A stretch of 64,000 nt of DNA from Thalassococcus profundi (lineage in GTDB: Bacteria; Pseudomonadota; Alphaproteobacteria; Rhodobacterales; Rhodobacteraceae), in the NCBI RefSeq assembly GCF_003344785.1, contig NZ_QPMK01000002.1, positions 1 to 64,000 of the forward strand, given 5' to 3'. Positions 34,059 to 42,593 of the stretch are shown here, piece after piece. Under the pieces are notes generated by a model. That model did not search any database, was not told where the DNA came from, and saw nothing but the letters and a program-made list of their open reading frames with translations. The translations under genes were made by a program, and so were the position numbers. Every line of letters starts with the position of its first letter. The stretch's first letter is position 1.

Positions 34059-34727
34059 ATGACCGACCAGAACCCGCTTGACTGGCGCGACGGCCGCGTG
34101 CCCGTCTCGACCCGCTTCGACGACCCGTATTATTCGCTTGACGACGGTTTGGCCGAAACGCGGCACGTGTTCCTGGCGGGCAACGGCCTGCCGGAACGGT
34201 TCCGTGACGGGTTCCACGTGGCCGAGCTGGGCTTCGGCACCGGGCTGAACCTGCTGGCCGTGCTGGACCTGTGGCGCCGCAGCGGGCAGACGGGCCGCCT
34301 GCGGTTCACCACCTTCGAAGCCTTCCCGCTGGCGGCAGAGGACATGATCCGCGCGCAGGCGGCCTTTCCGGAACTGGACGCGCTGGCCGCCGAACTCGCC
34401 CCGCAGTGGGGTCCCGTGCGGTTCGACCTGCCGGACCTGCGCTTCGAGATGATCACCGGCGACGCGCGGGCCACCCTGCCGCGCTGGGACGGCACCGCCG
34501 ATGCCTGGTTCCTCGACGGCTTTTCCCCCGCGCGCAATCCCGAACTGTGGGAGCCGGCGCTTTTGCACTCCGTCGCAGATCACACGGCACCCGGCGGCAC
34601 GGCGGCGACCTATTCCGCCGCCGGCCACATCCGCCGGGCGCTGGATGCGGCGGGGCTTGTGACCGCGCGCCAGCCGGGATACGGGCGCAAGCGACACATG
34701 ACCACCGCCCGGAAGGCCCCTGCATGA
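34059..34727 (+). CDS. mnmD: tRNA mnm5(s2)U34 methyltransferase (DUF752/MnmD)
   Basis: 222-residue SAM-dependent methyltransferase of the DUF752 family. Diagnostic parts are SLDDGLAETRHVFLAGNGL, the SAM loop VAELGFGTGLNLLAVLDLW, WDGTADAWFLDGFSPARNPELW with the catalytic Asp region, and FSAAGHIRRALDAAGL-like C-terminal sequence ending KRHMTTAR. It methylates the aminomethyl group of nm5(s2)U34 in the wobble position of certain tRNAs. In many gammaproteobacteria it is the N-terminal half of MnmC; here the oxidoreductase half is the divergent neighbour. Its stop overlaps the start of the DMT transporter gene (ATGA). Confidence 0.9.
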   Translation: MTDQNPLDWRDGRVPVSTRFDDPYYSLDDGLAETRHVFLAGNGLPERFRDGFHVAELGFGTGLNLLAVLDLWRRSGQTGRLRFTTFEAFPLAAEDMIRAQAAFPELDALAAELAPQWGPVRFDLPDLRFEMITGDARATLPRWDGTADAWFLDGFSPARNPELWEPALLHSVADHTAPGGTAATYSAAGHIRRALDAAGLVTARQPGYGRKRHMTTARKAPA

Positions 34728-35596
34728 CCCGCAACGACACCCGCCTCGGCGTCTGGCTGATGGTCGCCACGACCTTCGTCTTCGCCATGCAGGACGGCAT
34801 TTCCCGTCACCTCGCCGCGGAATACAACGTCTACATGGTGGTGATGATCCGCTACTGGTTCTTCGCCGCCTTCGTGATCTCCATCGCGCGGCGTCAGGCG
34901 GGCAGCGTGGCCGCCGCCGCGCGGACGTCGCAGCCGCTGGTGCAGGGCTTCCGCGCAGCGCTCCTGACGCTCGAGATCATGGTGATGGTGTTGGCCTTCG
35001 TCTACCTCGGGCTCGTCGAAAGCCACGCGGTCTTTGCCTGCTACCCGTTGCTGATCGCGGCGCTGTCGGGCCCGGTGCTGGGCGAGCATGTGGGCTGGCG
35101 CCGCTGGGCCGCGATCGGCGTCGGGTTCGTCGGCGTCATCATCATCCTGCAACCCAGCGGCGGCGTGTTCTCGCCCTACGCGATCATCCCGCTGATCGCG
35201 GCGCTGATGTTCGCGCTCTACGGCCTGCTGACGCGCTACGTCGCGCGCAAGGACACGGCGGCGACGTCGTTCTTCTGGACAGGCACCGTGGGCGCGGTCG
35301 TCTCGACCCTGATCGGCATGTGGTTCTGGGAGCCGATGACCGCAGCCGACTGGGGCTGGATGGCGCTTTTGTGCGTGACAGGTGCGACCGGGCATTACCT
35401 GCTGATCAAGACCTATGAGGTCGCGGAGGCGAGCGCCGTGCAGCCCTTTGCCTATCTGCAGCTGCCCTTTGCCTCGGCGCTCGGCCTCGTCGTCTTCGGC
35501 GAAACCCTGCGCCCGAACGTGGCGCTGGGGGCGGCACTGATCGTGGCGGCCGGGCTCTTCACCCTGGCACGGGCGCGCAGGAAAGCGCAGGGCTGA
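34724..35596 (+). CDS. DMT superfamily (EamA) transporter
   Basis: 290-residue membrane protein with ten predicted helices as two EamA repeats; the second begins near residue 150. The N-terminal GVWLMVATTFVFAMQDGISRHLA and the C-terminal AVQPFAYLQLPFASALGLVVFGE are typical. Some members of this group import S-adenosylmethionine (Sam type); others export amino acids or metabolites. The start at 34724 overlaps the mnmD stop by four bases, so the two are coupled. A SAM-related substrate would fit the neighbouring SAM-dependent enzyme but is not shown by any motif. Confidence 0.85.
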   Translation: MTRNDTRLGVWLMVATTFVFAMQDGISRHLAAEYNVYMVVMIRYWFFAAFVISIARRQAGSVAAAARTSQPLVQGFRAALLTLEIMVMVLAFVYLGLVESHAVFACYPLLIAALSGPVLGEHVGWRRWAAIGVGFVGVIIILQPSGGVFSPYAIIPLIAALMFALYGLLTRYVARKDTAATSFFWTGTVGAVVSTLIGMWFWEPMTAADWGWMALLCVTGATGHYLLIKTYEVAEASAVQPFAYLQLPFASALGLVVFGETLRPNVALGAALIVAAGLFTLARARRKAQG

Positions 35597-35604
35597 GGCC
35601 GATC

Positions 35605-35627
35605 CGTAGGGTGGGTTTTCAACCCAC
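35605..35627. repeat. Hairpin repeat GTAGGGTGGGTT-type, probable bidirectional terminator
   Basis: GTGGGTT (35611-35617), loop TTC, AACCCAC (35621-35627), preceded by GTAG. It sits between two convergent genes, 15 bp after one stop and 11 bp before the other. Elements of the form GTAGGGTGGG...CCCAC are, from memory, widespread dispersed repeats in bacteria; only one copy was noticed here. Confidence 0.5.
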
Positions 35628-35637
35628 TGTCCGGCGC

Positions 35638-37587
35638 CTAATCCCCCGCCGACGCCATCAGCGTGGCCCCGGTCAGCTCTTCGGAAAACGGCACCGGGTG
35701 AGGGTCTTTGCCCAGCCGCGCGCGGTACACCGGCAGGCTTTCGGCGACGCGCATGACGTAGTTCTGGGTTTCCTGGAACGGAATGCTCTCGATGAAATCC
35801 ACCGCGTCGATCTCGCCCCGGCGCGGGTCGCCATAGAGCTGCATCCAGCCGACGGGGCGGCTGGGGCCGGCATTGTAGCCCGCCGCCATCATCACCACGT
35901 TGCCGTCGAACTGGCGCGCCAGAGAGGCAAGGTAGGCAGCACCCAGCCGGGCGTTGTAATTCGGATCGCTGAGCAGGCCCGACAGGGAATAGGGCTCGTT
36001 GATCCAGCCCGAAACCTCCTGCGCGGTGCGCGGCATGACCTGCATGAGCCCGCGCGCCCCGACACCCGACACGACCTCGGGATTGAACTCCGATTCTCGG
36101 CGCGCGATGGACAGGACCAGTTCCGTGGGCACCGGATGCGCATCCTCCGCCAGCGGGTGCAGCGCATAGTAGGGTCCCGGCACCTCGATGCCGCGCTGCG
36201 CCGCGCGCTTGCCGACCATGACCTGGATATGCGGGCGGCCCATCTCGGCCAGCATGTCGCCCAGCTGTCCGATCTGGCTGCGGTCGAGCGATTCGGTCAG
36301 GTGGGTGAAAAAGCGGTCCGCCAGGTTGTCCTGGCCCGCGGCCAGCAGCAGCACCGCCGCCTGGTAGACCGAGCTTTCGATGAAGGCCGCGTCGCGCCAG
36401 GGCGGGAAATCCTCCTGCCCGGAAAGGGCCGGATCGGGCGGCATCCCGGCGCGTTCGGCCGCGAGAAGCCCGTAGAACGACGTCTGATAGCGGCCGCCGT
36501 CGCGGTAGGCCGCCTGCGCGGCGTCGCTGTCGCCCATCGCCTCGAGCGCCCGGCCCCGCCAGTATCCGGCACGGCCCAGCGAAATCGGCGAGTCGACCGC
36601 GTCGCGGTGGTTGGTGAAATGACGCAGCGCATCGGCGGGCGCGTCACGGAAGCGCAGCGAGATGTAGCCCGCCACCCATTCGAGATCGGCGAAATCCGAC
36701 CCGTCGGTGAGCCAGTTCTGCGCGGCCACGGCATAGGCCGTGTCGGTTTCTCCGGCGCGCATCAGTTGCCGCGCGAGGCTGCGGCGGCGGGGCGCCCAGG
36801 CCCAGGGTTCACCCAGCGCCTCGGCGCTTTTCGACCGTTCCAGCAGCAGCTCCAGCGCGTCCGCGTCGCGGCCCTTGCGGGCGCGCCAGGCAAAGCGCTC
36901 GTAGGCCATGCCGGGATCGTCGGCCAGCGCGTCGGGCACCGCGGCGATGCGGGTGTCGACGCCGCCGTCGTTGTTCTGCAACGCCAGACGCGCCTCGGCC
37001 AGCTTGCGTTCGCCGTCGCTGACGAGCGTGAGCATGGCGCGAGCATTGACGGTCCAGCCCTTCCAAAGCGCCATGTCCAGCCGCGCCCAGTGATGCGGCG
37101 CCAGCAGATCACCGTGTTCCGCGAGGAAAGAGGCCTGTTCCTCCGATGACAGCGCCAGCGTGCGCCAGGCCAACACCACCTCGGCCTCGGCCGCGCCGCG
37201 GTCGCCCGCAGCGACCAGGGCGCGTGCCAGGCTCAGCGCGCCGGTGCCGGTCTGCGGCCGGGTGTCGGCAAAGAAGGCGCGCACATCCGCATGGCTGGCC
37301 TCGACGATCGCCTCTTCGGATTTCTCGCGCAGGTACTCCATGCCCGGCCAGTCCGGATTGCGCTCGATGAAATCCTTGACCTGTTCGGCGTTGCCCAGCC
37401 CGGCGCGCAGATAGTGCCAGGTGACGATGTCCATCGCGACCTGCCCGTCCGACCGCGCCGCGATCTGCGCTCCGGCCCAGTTGCCCTGCCGCATGTCGGA
37501 CATCGCCCGCTCCAGCGGGCGCGGTCCTCCTTGCGCGGCGACGGAGCCGGCACACAGGATCAGGATCAAGGCCAATATGCGTGACAT
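35638..37587 (-). CDS. Soluble lytic transglycosylase (Slt70-like)
   Basis: 649-residue periplasmic enzyme. A signal peptide (ILALILILCAGSVAAQG) is followed by a long alpha-helical superhelix of about 450 residues, the U-domain of Slt70, and then a C-terminal SLT domain with catalytic Glu in ARRESEFNPEVVSGVGARG, LMQVMPRTAQEVS, and AGYNAGPSRPVGWM. It degrades peptidoglycan exolytically to anhydromuropeptides. The ATG at 37587 is preferred since it begins the signal peptide directly; a start 36 bases upstream would add a charged segment. It diverges from dapA with 135 bp between the starts. Confidence 0.93.
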   Translation of the reverse strand: MSRILALILILCAGSVAAQGGPRPLERAMSDMRQGNWAGAQIAARSDGQVAMDIVTWHYLRAGLGNAEQVKDFIERNPDWPGMEYLREKSEEAIVEASHADVRAFFADTRPQTGTGALSLARALVAAGDRGAAEAEVVLAWRTLALSSEEQASFLAEHGDLLAPHHWARLDMALWKGWTVNARAMLTLVSDGERKLAEARLALQNNDGGVDTRIAAVPDALADDPGMAYERFAWRARKGRDADALELLLERSKSAEALGEPWAWAPRRRSLARQLMRAGETDTAYAVAAQNWLTDGSDFADLEWVAGYISLRFRDAPADALRHFTNHRDAVDSPISLGRAGYWRGRALEAMGDSDAAQAAYRDGGRYQTSFYGLLAAERAGMPPDPALSGQEDFPPWRDAAFIESSVYQAAVLLLAAGQDNLADRFFTHLTESLDRSQIGQLGDMLAEMGRPHIQVMVGKRAAQRGIEVPGPYYALHPLAEDAHPVPTELVLSIARRESEFNPEVVSGVGARGLMQVMPRTAQEVSGWINEPYSLSGLLSDPNYNARLGAAYLASLARQFDGNVVMMAAGYNAGPSRPVGWMQLYGDPRRGEIDAVDFIESIPFQETQNYVMRVAESLPVYRARLGKDPHPVPFSEELTGATLMASAGD

Positions 37588-37722
37588 ATGCTTGCAATTT
37601 CCGCGCTGAGGATGGATAGACACGCCCCTAAGGATACCGCGGCATGCCCGAGCATCAACTCACAACTCCGGCACGTCCCGATGTCCGCCCGCAATCTTGA
37701 GTGAATCGAAAAGGAGCGTGTC

Positions 37723-38598
37723 ATGTTCAAAGGGTCGATGCCAGCCCTGGTCACGCCGTTCAAGGACGGCGCGGTGGATTTCGAGACGCTCAAACGCCTG
37801 GTCGACTGGCATATCGAGCAGGGCAGCCACGGATTGGTGCCTGTCGGCACCACCGGCGAAAGCCCCACGCTGAGCCATTCCGAGCACGAGGCTGTCGTGC
37901 AATGCGTGGTGCAGGCTGTCGACGGTCGTATTCCGGTGATCGCGGGCGCGGGGTCGAACAACACCGACGAGGCGATCCGCTTCATCACCTTTGCCGAGCG
38001 TGTCGGCGCCGATGCGGCGCTGGTGGTGACGCCCTATTACAACAAGCCGACGCAGGCCGGGCTCTATGCCCATTTCAAGGCGGTGCACGACTGCTGCAAC
38101 CTGCCGATCATCATCTACAACATCCCCGGCCGGTCGGCGGTGGACATGTCGCCGGTGACAATGGGCGAGCTGTCGAAACTGCCGCGCATCGTCGGCGTCA
38201 AGGACGCCACCGGCGATCTGGACCGCGTCTGTTCGCAGCGCCTGACCTGCGGCCCGGATTTCCTGCAGATCTCGGGCGAGGATGCGACGGCGCACGGCTT
38301 CAACGCGCAGGGCGGCGTCGGCTGCATTTCGGTGACGGCGAACGTGGCACCCAAACTCTGCGCCGAGTTGCAAGAAGCGACGCTGGCGGGCGACTACGCC
38401 AAGGCGCTGTCGATCCAGGACCGGCTGATGCCGCTGCATCACGCGATCTTTGCCGAGCCGGGCCTCTGCGGTGCGAAATACGGCATGTCGCGGCTGGGCC
38501 TTTGCGCCGAAGACGTCCGCCTGCCACTGATGCCGCTGACCGCCGAAACGCGCGAGCGGGTGGATTTCGGCCTGCGCCATGCCGGGCTGCTGAACTGA
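37723..38598 (+). CDS. dapA: 4-Hydroxy-tetrahydrodipicolinate synthase
   Basis: Condenses pyruvate with aspartate semialdehyde, the first committed step of lysine and diaminopimelate synthesis. 291-residue TIM barrel. The Schiff-base Lys160 lies in [11 protein letters not shown]; Tyr132 in IIYNIPGRS, the Thr pair 43-44 in [11 protein letters not shown] and Tyr106 complete the proton relay. It takes its substrate from Asd (5949-6971) and passes its product to DapB (48325-49143), neither of which is adjacent. A very strong bidirectional terminator follows the stop and isolates it from the M16 peptidase genes. Confidence 0.97.
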   Translation: MFKGSMPALVTPFKDGAVDFETLKRLVDWHIEQGSHGLVPVGTTGESPTLSHSEHEAVVQCVVQAVDGRIPVIAGAGSNNTDEAIRFITFAERVGADAALVVTPYYNKPTQAGLYAHFKAVHDCCNLPIIIYNIPGRSAVDMSPVTMGELSKLPRIVGVKDATGDLDRVCSQRLTCGPDFLQISGEDATAHGFNAQGGVGCISVTANVAPKLCAELQEATLAGDYAKALSIQDRLMPLHHAIFAEPGLCGAKYGMSRLGLCAEDVRLPLMPLTAETRERVDFGLRHAGLLN

Positions 38599-38635
38599 TC
38601 GCAGCCGTCGCGCGCCAGCAGCACTGCCAAAGCAA

Positions 38636-38670
38636 AACGCCCGGGATATCATCCCGGGCGTTCTTTCTTT
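38636..38670. terminator. Bidirectional intrinsic terminator between dapA and the M16 genes
   Basis: Perfect 12-bp stem AACGCCCGGGAT (38636-38647) with ATCCCGGGCGTT (38651-38662) and a three-base loop, followed by TTCTTTCTTT for rightward transcripts; the AAAA at 38634-38637 gives a U run for leftward ones. It lies between the two convergent stops. Confidence 0.85.
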
Positions 38671-38683
38671 CAACGGCAGGACC

Positions 38684-40009
38684 TTACTGCCCCGGCGTCT
38701 CCTCCAGCCCCTCGGGCTGGCCCACCACGACAAAGCGCAGTGCCTCGGGTTGCAGAAGGCGCGCGGCGACGCGCTGCACGTCCTCCAGCGTCACCGCCTC
38801 GACCTTCTCGTTGCGGGTCAGCGGGTAGTCGATGGGAAAGCCGTCCATCTGCATCCCCACGAGGATGTCCGCAATCGGCCCGTTGCCGTCGAAACGCAGC
38901 GGATAGGCGCCGGTCAGATAGGTCTTGGCCCGGTCCATCTCGTCCTGGGTCACGCCCTCTTCGGCCATGCGCTGCCATTCGGCGCGGATCACGTCGATGG
39001 CCTCGGCGATCCGGTCGTTGGCCGAGGCGACGCGCCCCACGATCAGGTTCGCATGGTCCTTGTTGGCAAGGTAGGAATAGACGCCGTAGGTCAGGCCGCG
39101 CTTTTCGCGAACCTCGCTCATCAGCCGCGCCTCGAATCCGCCGCCGCCCAGCACCACGTTCATCACGTAGGCCGGAAAGAAATCCGGATCGTCGATGTCG
39201 ATGCCCTCGTGCCCGAACAGCGCCACCGATTGAGGCGTGTCGAACGGCACCACGGTCACACCGCTGGTGGTCGCCACGTCCACCGCTTCGGGCATCGGCG
39301 CGCCGGTCTCGGGCAGGTCGCCCAGCAGGTCGTCGATCAGCTGCGCCAGTTCGTCGGCAGAAATGTCGCCCGCCGCCGAGATATAGACCCTGTCGCGGGC
39401 GAGCGTGTCGTCATGGGCCTGCTCCAGGTCGGCGCGGGTCAGCTCTGCCACCGACTCGACCGTACCGCGGAAAGCAGAGCCGTAGGGATGGTCGCCGAAC
39501 AGCTCCGCATCGAAGGCGCGCGAGGCGATGGCATCGGGGTCGGTCTGGTCAGACCGCAGGCCCGAGATCACCTGCGCGCGGACCCGCTCCACGGCGTCCG
39601 CGTCGAACCGCGGCGCCACCAGCGAGTCGCGCAGGAGCGCCACGGCCTCGTCGCGGTTTTCCGTCAGGAACCGCGCGGAGACGCTGAGCGCGTCGTCGTA
39701 GACATCGTAGCTGAAGCTGGCGGCAAGGCTTTCGGCGGCTTCGGCAAAGGCGCGGGCGTCGCGCTCGCCGGCGCCTTCCTCGAGCAGCCCGGTCATCAGG
39801 TTGATGGCGCCGCGCTTGCCGTCGCGGTCCAGCGACGCGCCGCCTCTGAAGCGCAGCTCCAGCGCCACGAAGGGAATCGACGGTTCCTCGACCAGCCAGG
39901 CGGTCAGGCCGCCGGGGCTCTGGACCTCCCGGATGTCGATCTCCGCATGGGCGGGAACTGCCGCGAAGACGGCGGCGCAGCCCAGCGCGATGGCTCTCAG
40001 AAAACTCAT
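38684..40009 (-). CDS. M16 family peptidase-like protein without HxxEH
   Basis: 441-residue periplasmic protein with signal peptide (MSFLRAIALGCAAVFAAVPAHA, about 22 residues). The M16 fold is recognisable from FRGGASLDRDGKRGAINLM and from VREKRGLTYGVYSYL, whose Arg/Tyr pair binds the substrate C-terminus. The zinc motif HxxEH is replaced by a non-ligand sequence (LMTGLLEEG), so it is catalytically inactive. In bacterial M16B pairs an active and an inactive chain form a heterodimer. The active partner is the overlapping upstream gene (ATGA). Substrates are probably periplasmic peptides. Confidence 0.92.
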   Translation of the reverse strand: MSFLRAIALGCAAVFAAVPAHAEIDIREVQSPGGLTAWLVEEPSIPFVALELRFRGGASLDRDGKRGAINLMTGLLEEGAGERDARAFAEAAESLAASFSYDVYDDALSVSARFLTENRDEAVALLRDSLVAPRFDADAVERVRAQVISGLRSDQTDPDAIASRAFDAELFGDHPYGSAFRGTVESVAELTRADLEQAHDDTLARDRVYISAAGDISADELAQLIDDLLGDLPETGAPMPEAVDVATTSGVTVVPFDTPQSVALFGHEGIDIDDPDFFPAYVMNVVLGGGGFEARLMSEVREKRGLTYGVYSYLANKDHANLIVGRVASANDRIAEAIDVIRAEWQRMAEEGVTQDEMDRAKTYLTGAYPLRFDGNGPIADILVGMQMDGFPIDYPLTRNEKVEAVTLEDVQRVAARLLQPEALRFVVVGQPEGLEETPGQ

Positions 40010-41349
40010 TGCGTCACCTCTTCGCTCATCAGCCAGCCGGTCACCGACCGTTCCTCCCGGAACACGTCGCGGGCGGCGGCGAGGATGTCTTCTTCGGTCA
40101 CCGCCTGCAGCACGTCGGGCCAGGCCTGCACATCCTCGACCGTGAGGCCCGAAGTCAGGGCGTTGCCGTATTTCCGCGCGATGCCTTCGGCACTGTCACG
40201 GGCGTAGATCTGGCTGGCCTTCATCTGGAACTTGATCCGCTCCAACTGATCGGCATCGACGCCTTCCTCGATGAATTCGGCCACTGCCGCATCCAGTGCG
40301 TCCTCGGCCTCTTGCAGGCTGACGCCGTCGGCGGGCACGATCACCAGCCCGAAGGTCGTGTCGTCAAGCGCCGTCGCGTCGTAGAAGGCGCTGGTATAGA
40401 CCGCCGTCTGCGTGTCGAACTGAAGCTTGCGGGTCAGCACCGAGGTCTGTCCGCCGCCCAGGATGTCGGCCAGCAGCACCAGTGCCGCTGCCTTTTCCTG
40501 CGCGCCCGGATCACGTTCAGGGGCCAGGTAGCTGCGCATCACGTAGGGCTGGGCCACCCGCGCGTCGCGGAAGGTCATGCGCCGGGCGGAAGTCTGCGGC
40601 GGCTCCTGCGCACGGTCGCGCGGGCCAAGCTCGGGGTTGGCCGGGATCACACCGTAGTATTTTTCGGCCAGGGTCCGTACCTGGTCCGGCGTCACGTCGC
40701 CCGCCACCACGAGGATGGCGTTGTTGGGCGCATAGAACTTGCGGTAGAAGGCCAGCGCCTTTTCGAGGTCCAGCTGCTCCATCTCGTGACGCCAGCCGAT
40801 GATCGGCACGCCGTAGCGGTGGTTGAGATACTGCGCCGCGTTGCGCTGTTCGCGGAACAGCGCGCCGGGGTCGTTCTCGACCCGGGTGTTGCGTTCTTCG
40901 ATGATCACGTCGCGCTCGGTCAGGATGTCCTCGGCATCGAGTTGGAGGTTGACCATGCGGTCGGATTCCATCTGCATCATCAGCTCGAGCCGGTCGGCGG
41001 CGACGCGCTGATAATAGCCGGTGTAATCGAAGCTGGTGAAGGCATTGTCGGACCCGCCGTTGGCCGCCACGACTTTGCTGAACTCGCCCGGCGCCATCTT
41101 TTCCGTGCCCTTGAAGAGCAGGTGTTCAAGGAAATGCGCCACGCCCGAGCTGCCCGCCGGTTCGTCCGCCGATCCGGCCCGATACCACAGCTGCTGCACG
41201 ACAATCGGCGCGCGGTGGTCTTCGATCACCACGACCTCCAGACCGTTGTCGAGGGTGAAGGTCGTTACGTCGTCCTTGCCCTGTGCCGCGGCCAGTCCGG
41301 GCATCGCGGCGATCGCCACGACAGCGACGAGCCGAGTAAGAATGCGCAT
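40006..41349 (-). CDS. M16 family zinc metallopeptidase, active subunit
   Basis: 447-residue periplasmic protease with a signal peptide (LVAVVAIAAMPGLAAAQG). The inverted zinc motif is intact in GVAHFLEHLLFKG (His72, Glu75, His76), with the third ligand Glu in the region near 145-150 after LMMQMESDRM. YVMRSYLAPERDPG and the Arg-Tyr region are less conserved than in its partner, as expected for the catalytic chain. The ATG at 41349 follows AGGAG by a normal distance. Its stop overlaps the start of the inactive subunit, which should give equal synthesis of both chains. Upstream on the same strand lie the BamF-type lipoprotein and lspA. Confidence 0.94.
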   Translation of the reverse strand: MRILTRLVAVVAIAAMPGLAAAQGKDDVTTFTLDNGLEVVVIEDHRAPIVVQQLWYRAGSADEPAGSSGVAHFLEHLLFKGTEKMAPGEFSKVVAANGGSDNAFTSFDYTGYYQRVAADRLELMMQMESDRMVNLQLDAEDILTERDVIIEERNTRVENDPGALFREQRNAAQYLNHRYGVPIIGWRHEMEQLDLEKALAFYRKFYAPNNAILVVAGDVTPDQVRTLAEKYYGVIPANPELGPRDRAQEPPQTSARRMTFRDARVAQPYVMRSYLAPERDPGAQEKAAALVLLADILGGGQTSVLTRKLQFDTQTAVYTSAFYDATALDDTTFGLVIVPADGVSLQEAEDALDAAVAEFIEEGVDADQLERIKFQMKASQIYARDSAEGIARKYGNALTSGLTVEDVQAWPDVLQAVTEEDILAAARDVFREERSVTGWLMSEEVTQ

Positions 41350-41443
41350 ATACCGCTCCTGTTGATGCTTTCGCGTCAAGGTACGGTGCGGCGGCGCAAG
41401 ATCAAGGCGGATTGCTATAAAGCTTTGTAAGGTTCGGCGGCGC

Positions 41444-41968
41444 TCAGTTCGCCTCGGGCGGGGCCGAGGGCGTGCGCGCCCCGGCGCGGCGCCAGCGCTC
41501 AAGCTCCGCATCCGCATCCAGCCGTTGCGGCCGGTAGGCGCGGGTATACTTGTCGTCCTGCACGATCTGCCAGTTAAAGAGCGACCGGCGCTTGCGGAAC
41601 GCGACGTCCTCCTGCCGGAGGTCGGTGCGGATGTTGCCGTTCACGCCATAGCGCGTGGCCGCCCCCACCAGCGCCGCATCCGCCGCGGGCACGCCTGCGC
41701 CGCGGGTCAGACGGGACGGATCGCCGCCCAGAACGGCAACGGCATCGGCCTCCGGCGTCTGGTCGGTGCGGTTGGCGCCACCCGGCGTGGGCGGCGGCAG
41801 CTGCGCGTAGCTGTCGGGCTGCGTCAGCGGCTTGTTCGGAACGATGGAGAATTCCTCGGGCTCGCCGCGATTCGTGTTCAGATCGCGCAGTTGCGGATCG
41901 CCGCGCCCGCAGGCCGCGAGCACGCCCATCCCGAGCACCAGAAAAATCGCATGTCGCGGCACGAACAT
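41444..41968 (-). CDS. DUF3035 lipoprotein (BamF-type)
   Basis: 174-residue lipoprotein. The signal peptide ends in the lipobox VLAAC, with Gly after the lipidated Cys, and is followed by a DUF3035 region (LRDLNTNRGEPEEFSIVPNKP broken over 30-52, PTPGGANRTDQTPEADAVA). DUF3035 proteins of alphaproteobacteria are commonly labelled BamF, an accessory lipoprotein of the outer-membrane beta-barrel assembly machine; that name comes from memory. The ATG at 41968 is chosen because GGAGG stands five bases upstream and the preceding ATG overlaps it. It follows lspA, the enzyme that processes it, by 81 bp. Confidence 0.85.
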   Translation of the reverse strand: MFVPRHAIFLVLGMGVLAACGRGDPQLRDLNTNRGEPEEFSIVPNKPLTQPDSYAQLPPPTPGGANRTDQTPEADAVAVLGGDPSRLTRGAGVPAADAALVGAATRYGVNGNIRTDLRQEDVAFRKRRSLFNWQIVQDDKYTRAYRPQRLDADAELERWRRAGARTPSAPPEAN

Positions 41969-42049
41969 GGCCACCTCCGTCACATCTCTGGCCCAGCATT
42001 AGCCCATCGCGCAGCGAAGGTCACGGGGCCTTTTTCCACGCCGTCCCCG

Positions 42050-42532
42050 CTAGCGCTTCGCGCGATTGGGCGTCTTGGCCCCGGCGAAAAGCACGAGCCC
42101 CAGTGCGCCCGCAAAGATCGAGATATCCGCGACGTTGAACACGTAAGGATTCGAGATGCCGCAGCAGGACATGTTGATGAAATCCGCGACCGCGCCGTAC
42201 AGCAGCCGGTCGATGACATTGCCCAGCGCTCCGCCGATCAGCAAGCCGCCTGAAATCAGGCCCCACCGCCCCGGCGGATCGCGCCGCAGCCAGACCAGCA
42301 CGAACAGGACGATCCCGACGGCCACGGCGATCAGGATCCACTTGGTCAGCGGCGCCTGTCCCGACAGCAGCCCGAAGTTGATGCCGTAGTTCCAGGCCAT
42401 GCGGAAATTCAGCAGCGGCGGCAGCACGTCGATCGCGCCGAGCGTACGCAGGTCCAGAAGATGCACCACCACGTACTTCGTCACCTGATCCAGCAGGAAG
42501 GTCCAGAATCCCACCCAGAATACCAGTTTCAT
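42050..42532 (-). CDS. lspA: Lipoprotein signal peptidase (signal peptidase II)
   Basis: 160-residue inner-membrane aspartyl protease with four membrane helices that removes signal peptides from lipidated prolipoproteins. The two catalytic aspartates are Asp108 in [10 protein letters not shown] and Asp136 in FNVADISI; the N-terminal LDQVTKY block and the central NYGINFGLL (usually NxGxAFG) are also present. The ATG at 42532 follows a GGGACG-like site. It sits between purH and the DUF3035 lipoprotein gene in a conserved-looking minus-strand series that runs from rsmB to the M16 pair. Confidence 0.95.
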   Translation of the reverse strand: MKLVFWVGFWTFLLDQVTKYVVVHLLDLRTLGAIDVLPPLLNFRMAWNYGINFGLLSGQAPLTKWILIAVAVGIVLFVLVWLRRDPPGRWGLISGGLLIGGALGNVIDRLLYGAVADFINMSCCGISNPYVFNVADISIFAGALGLVLFAGAKTPNRAKR

Positions 42533-42593
42533 GCCCGTCCCTTCCCGGCCTTGCGACGCGCGGTGGCGCGCCGCCTGTATGTTCCCTGCCCGG

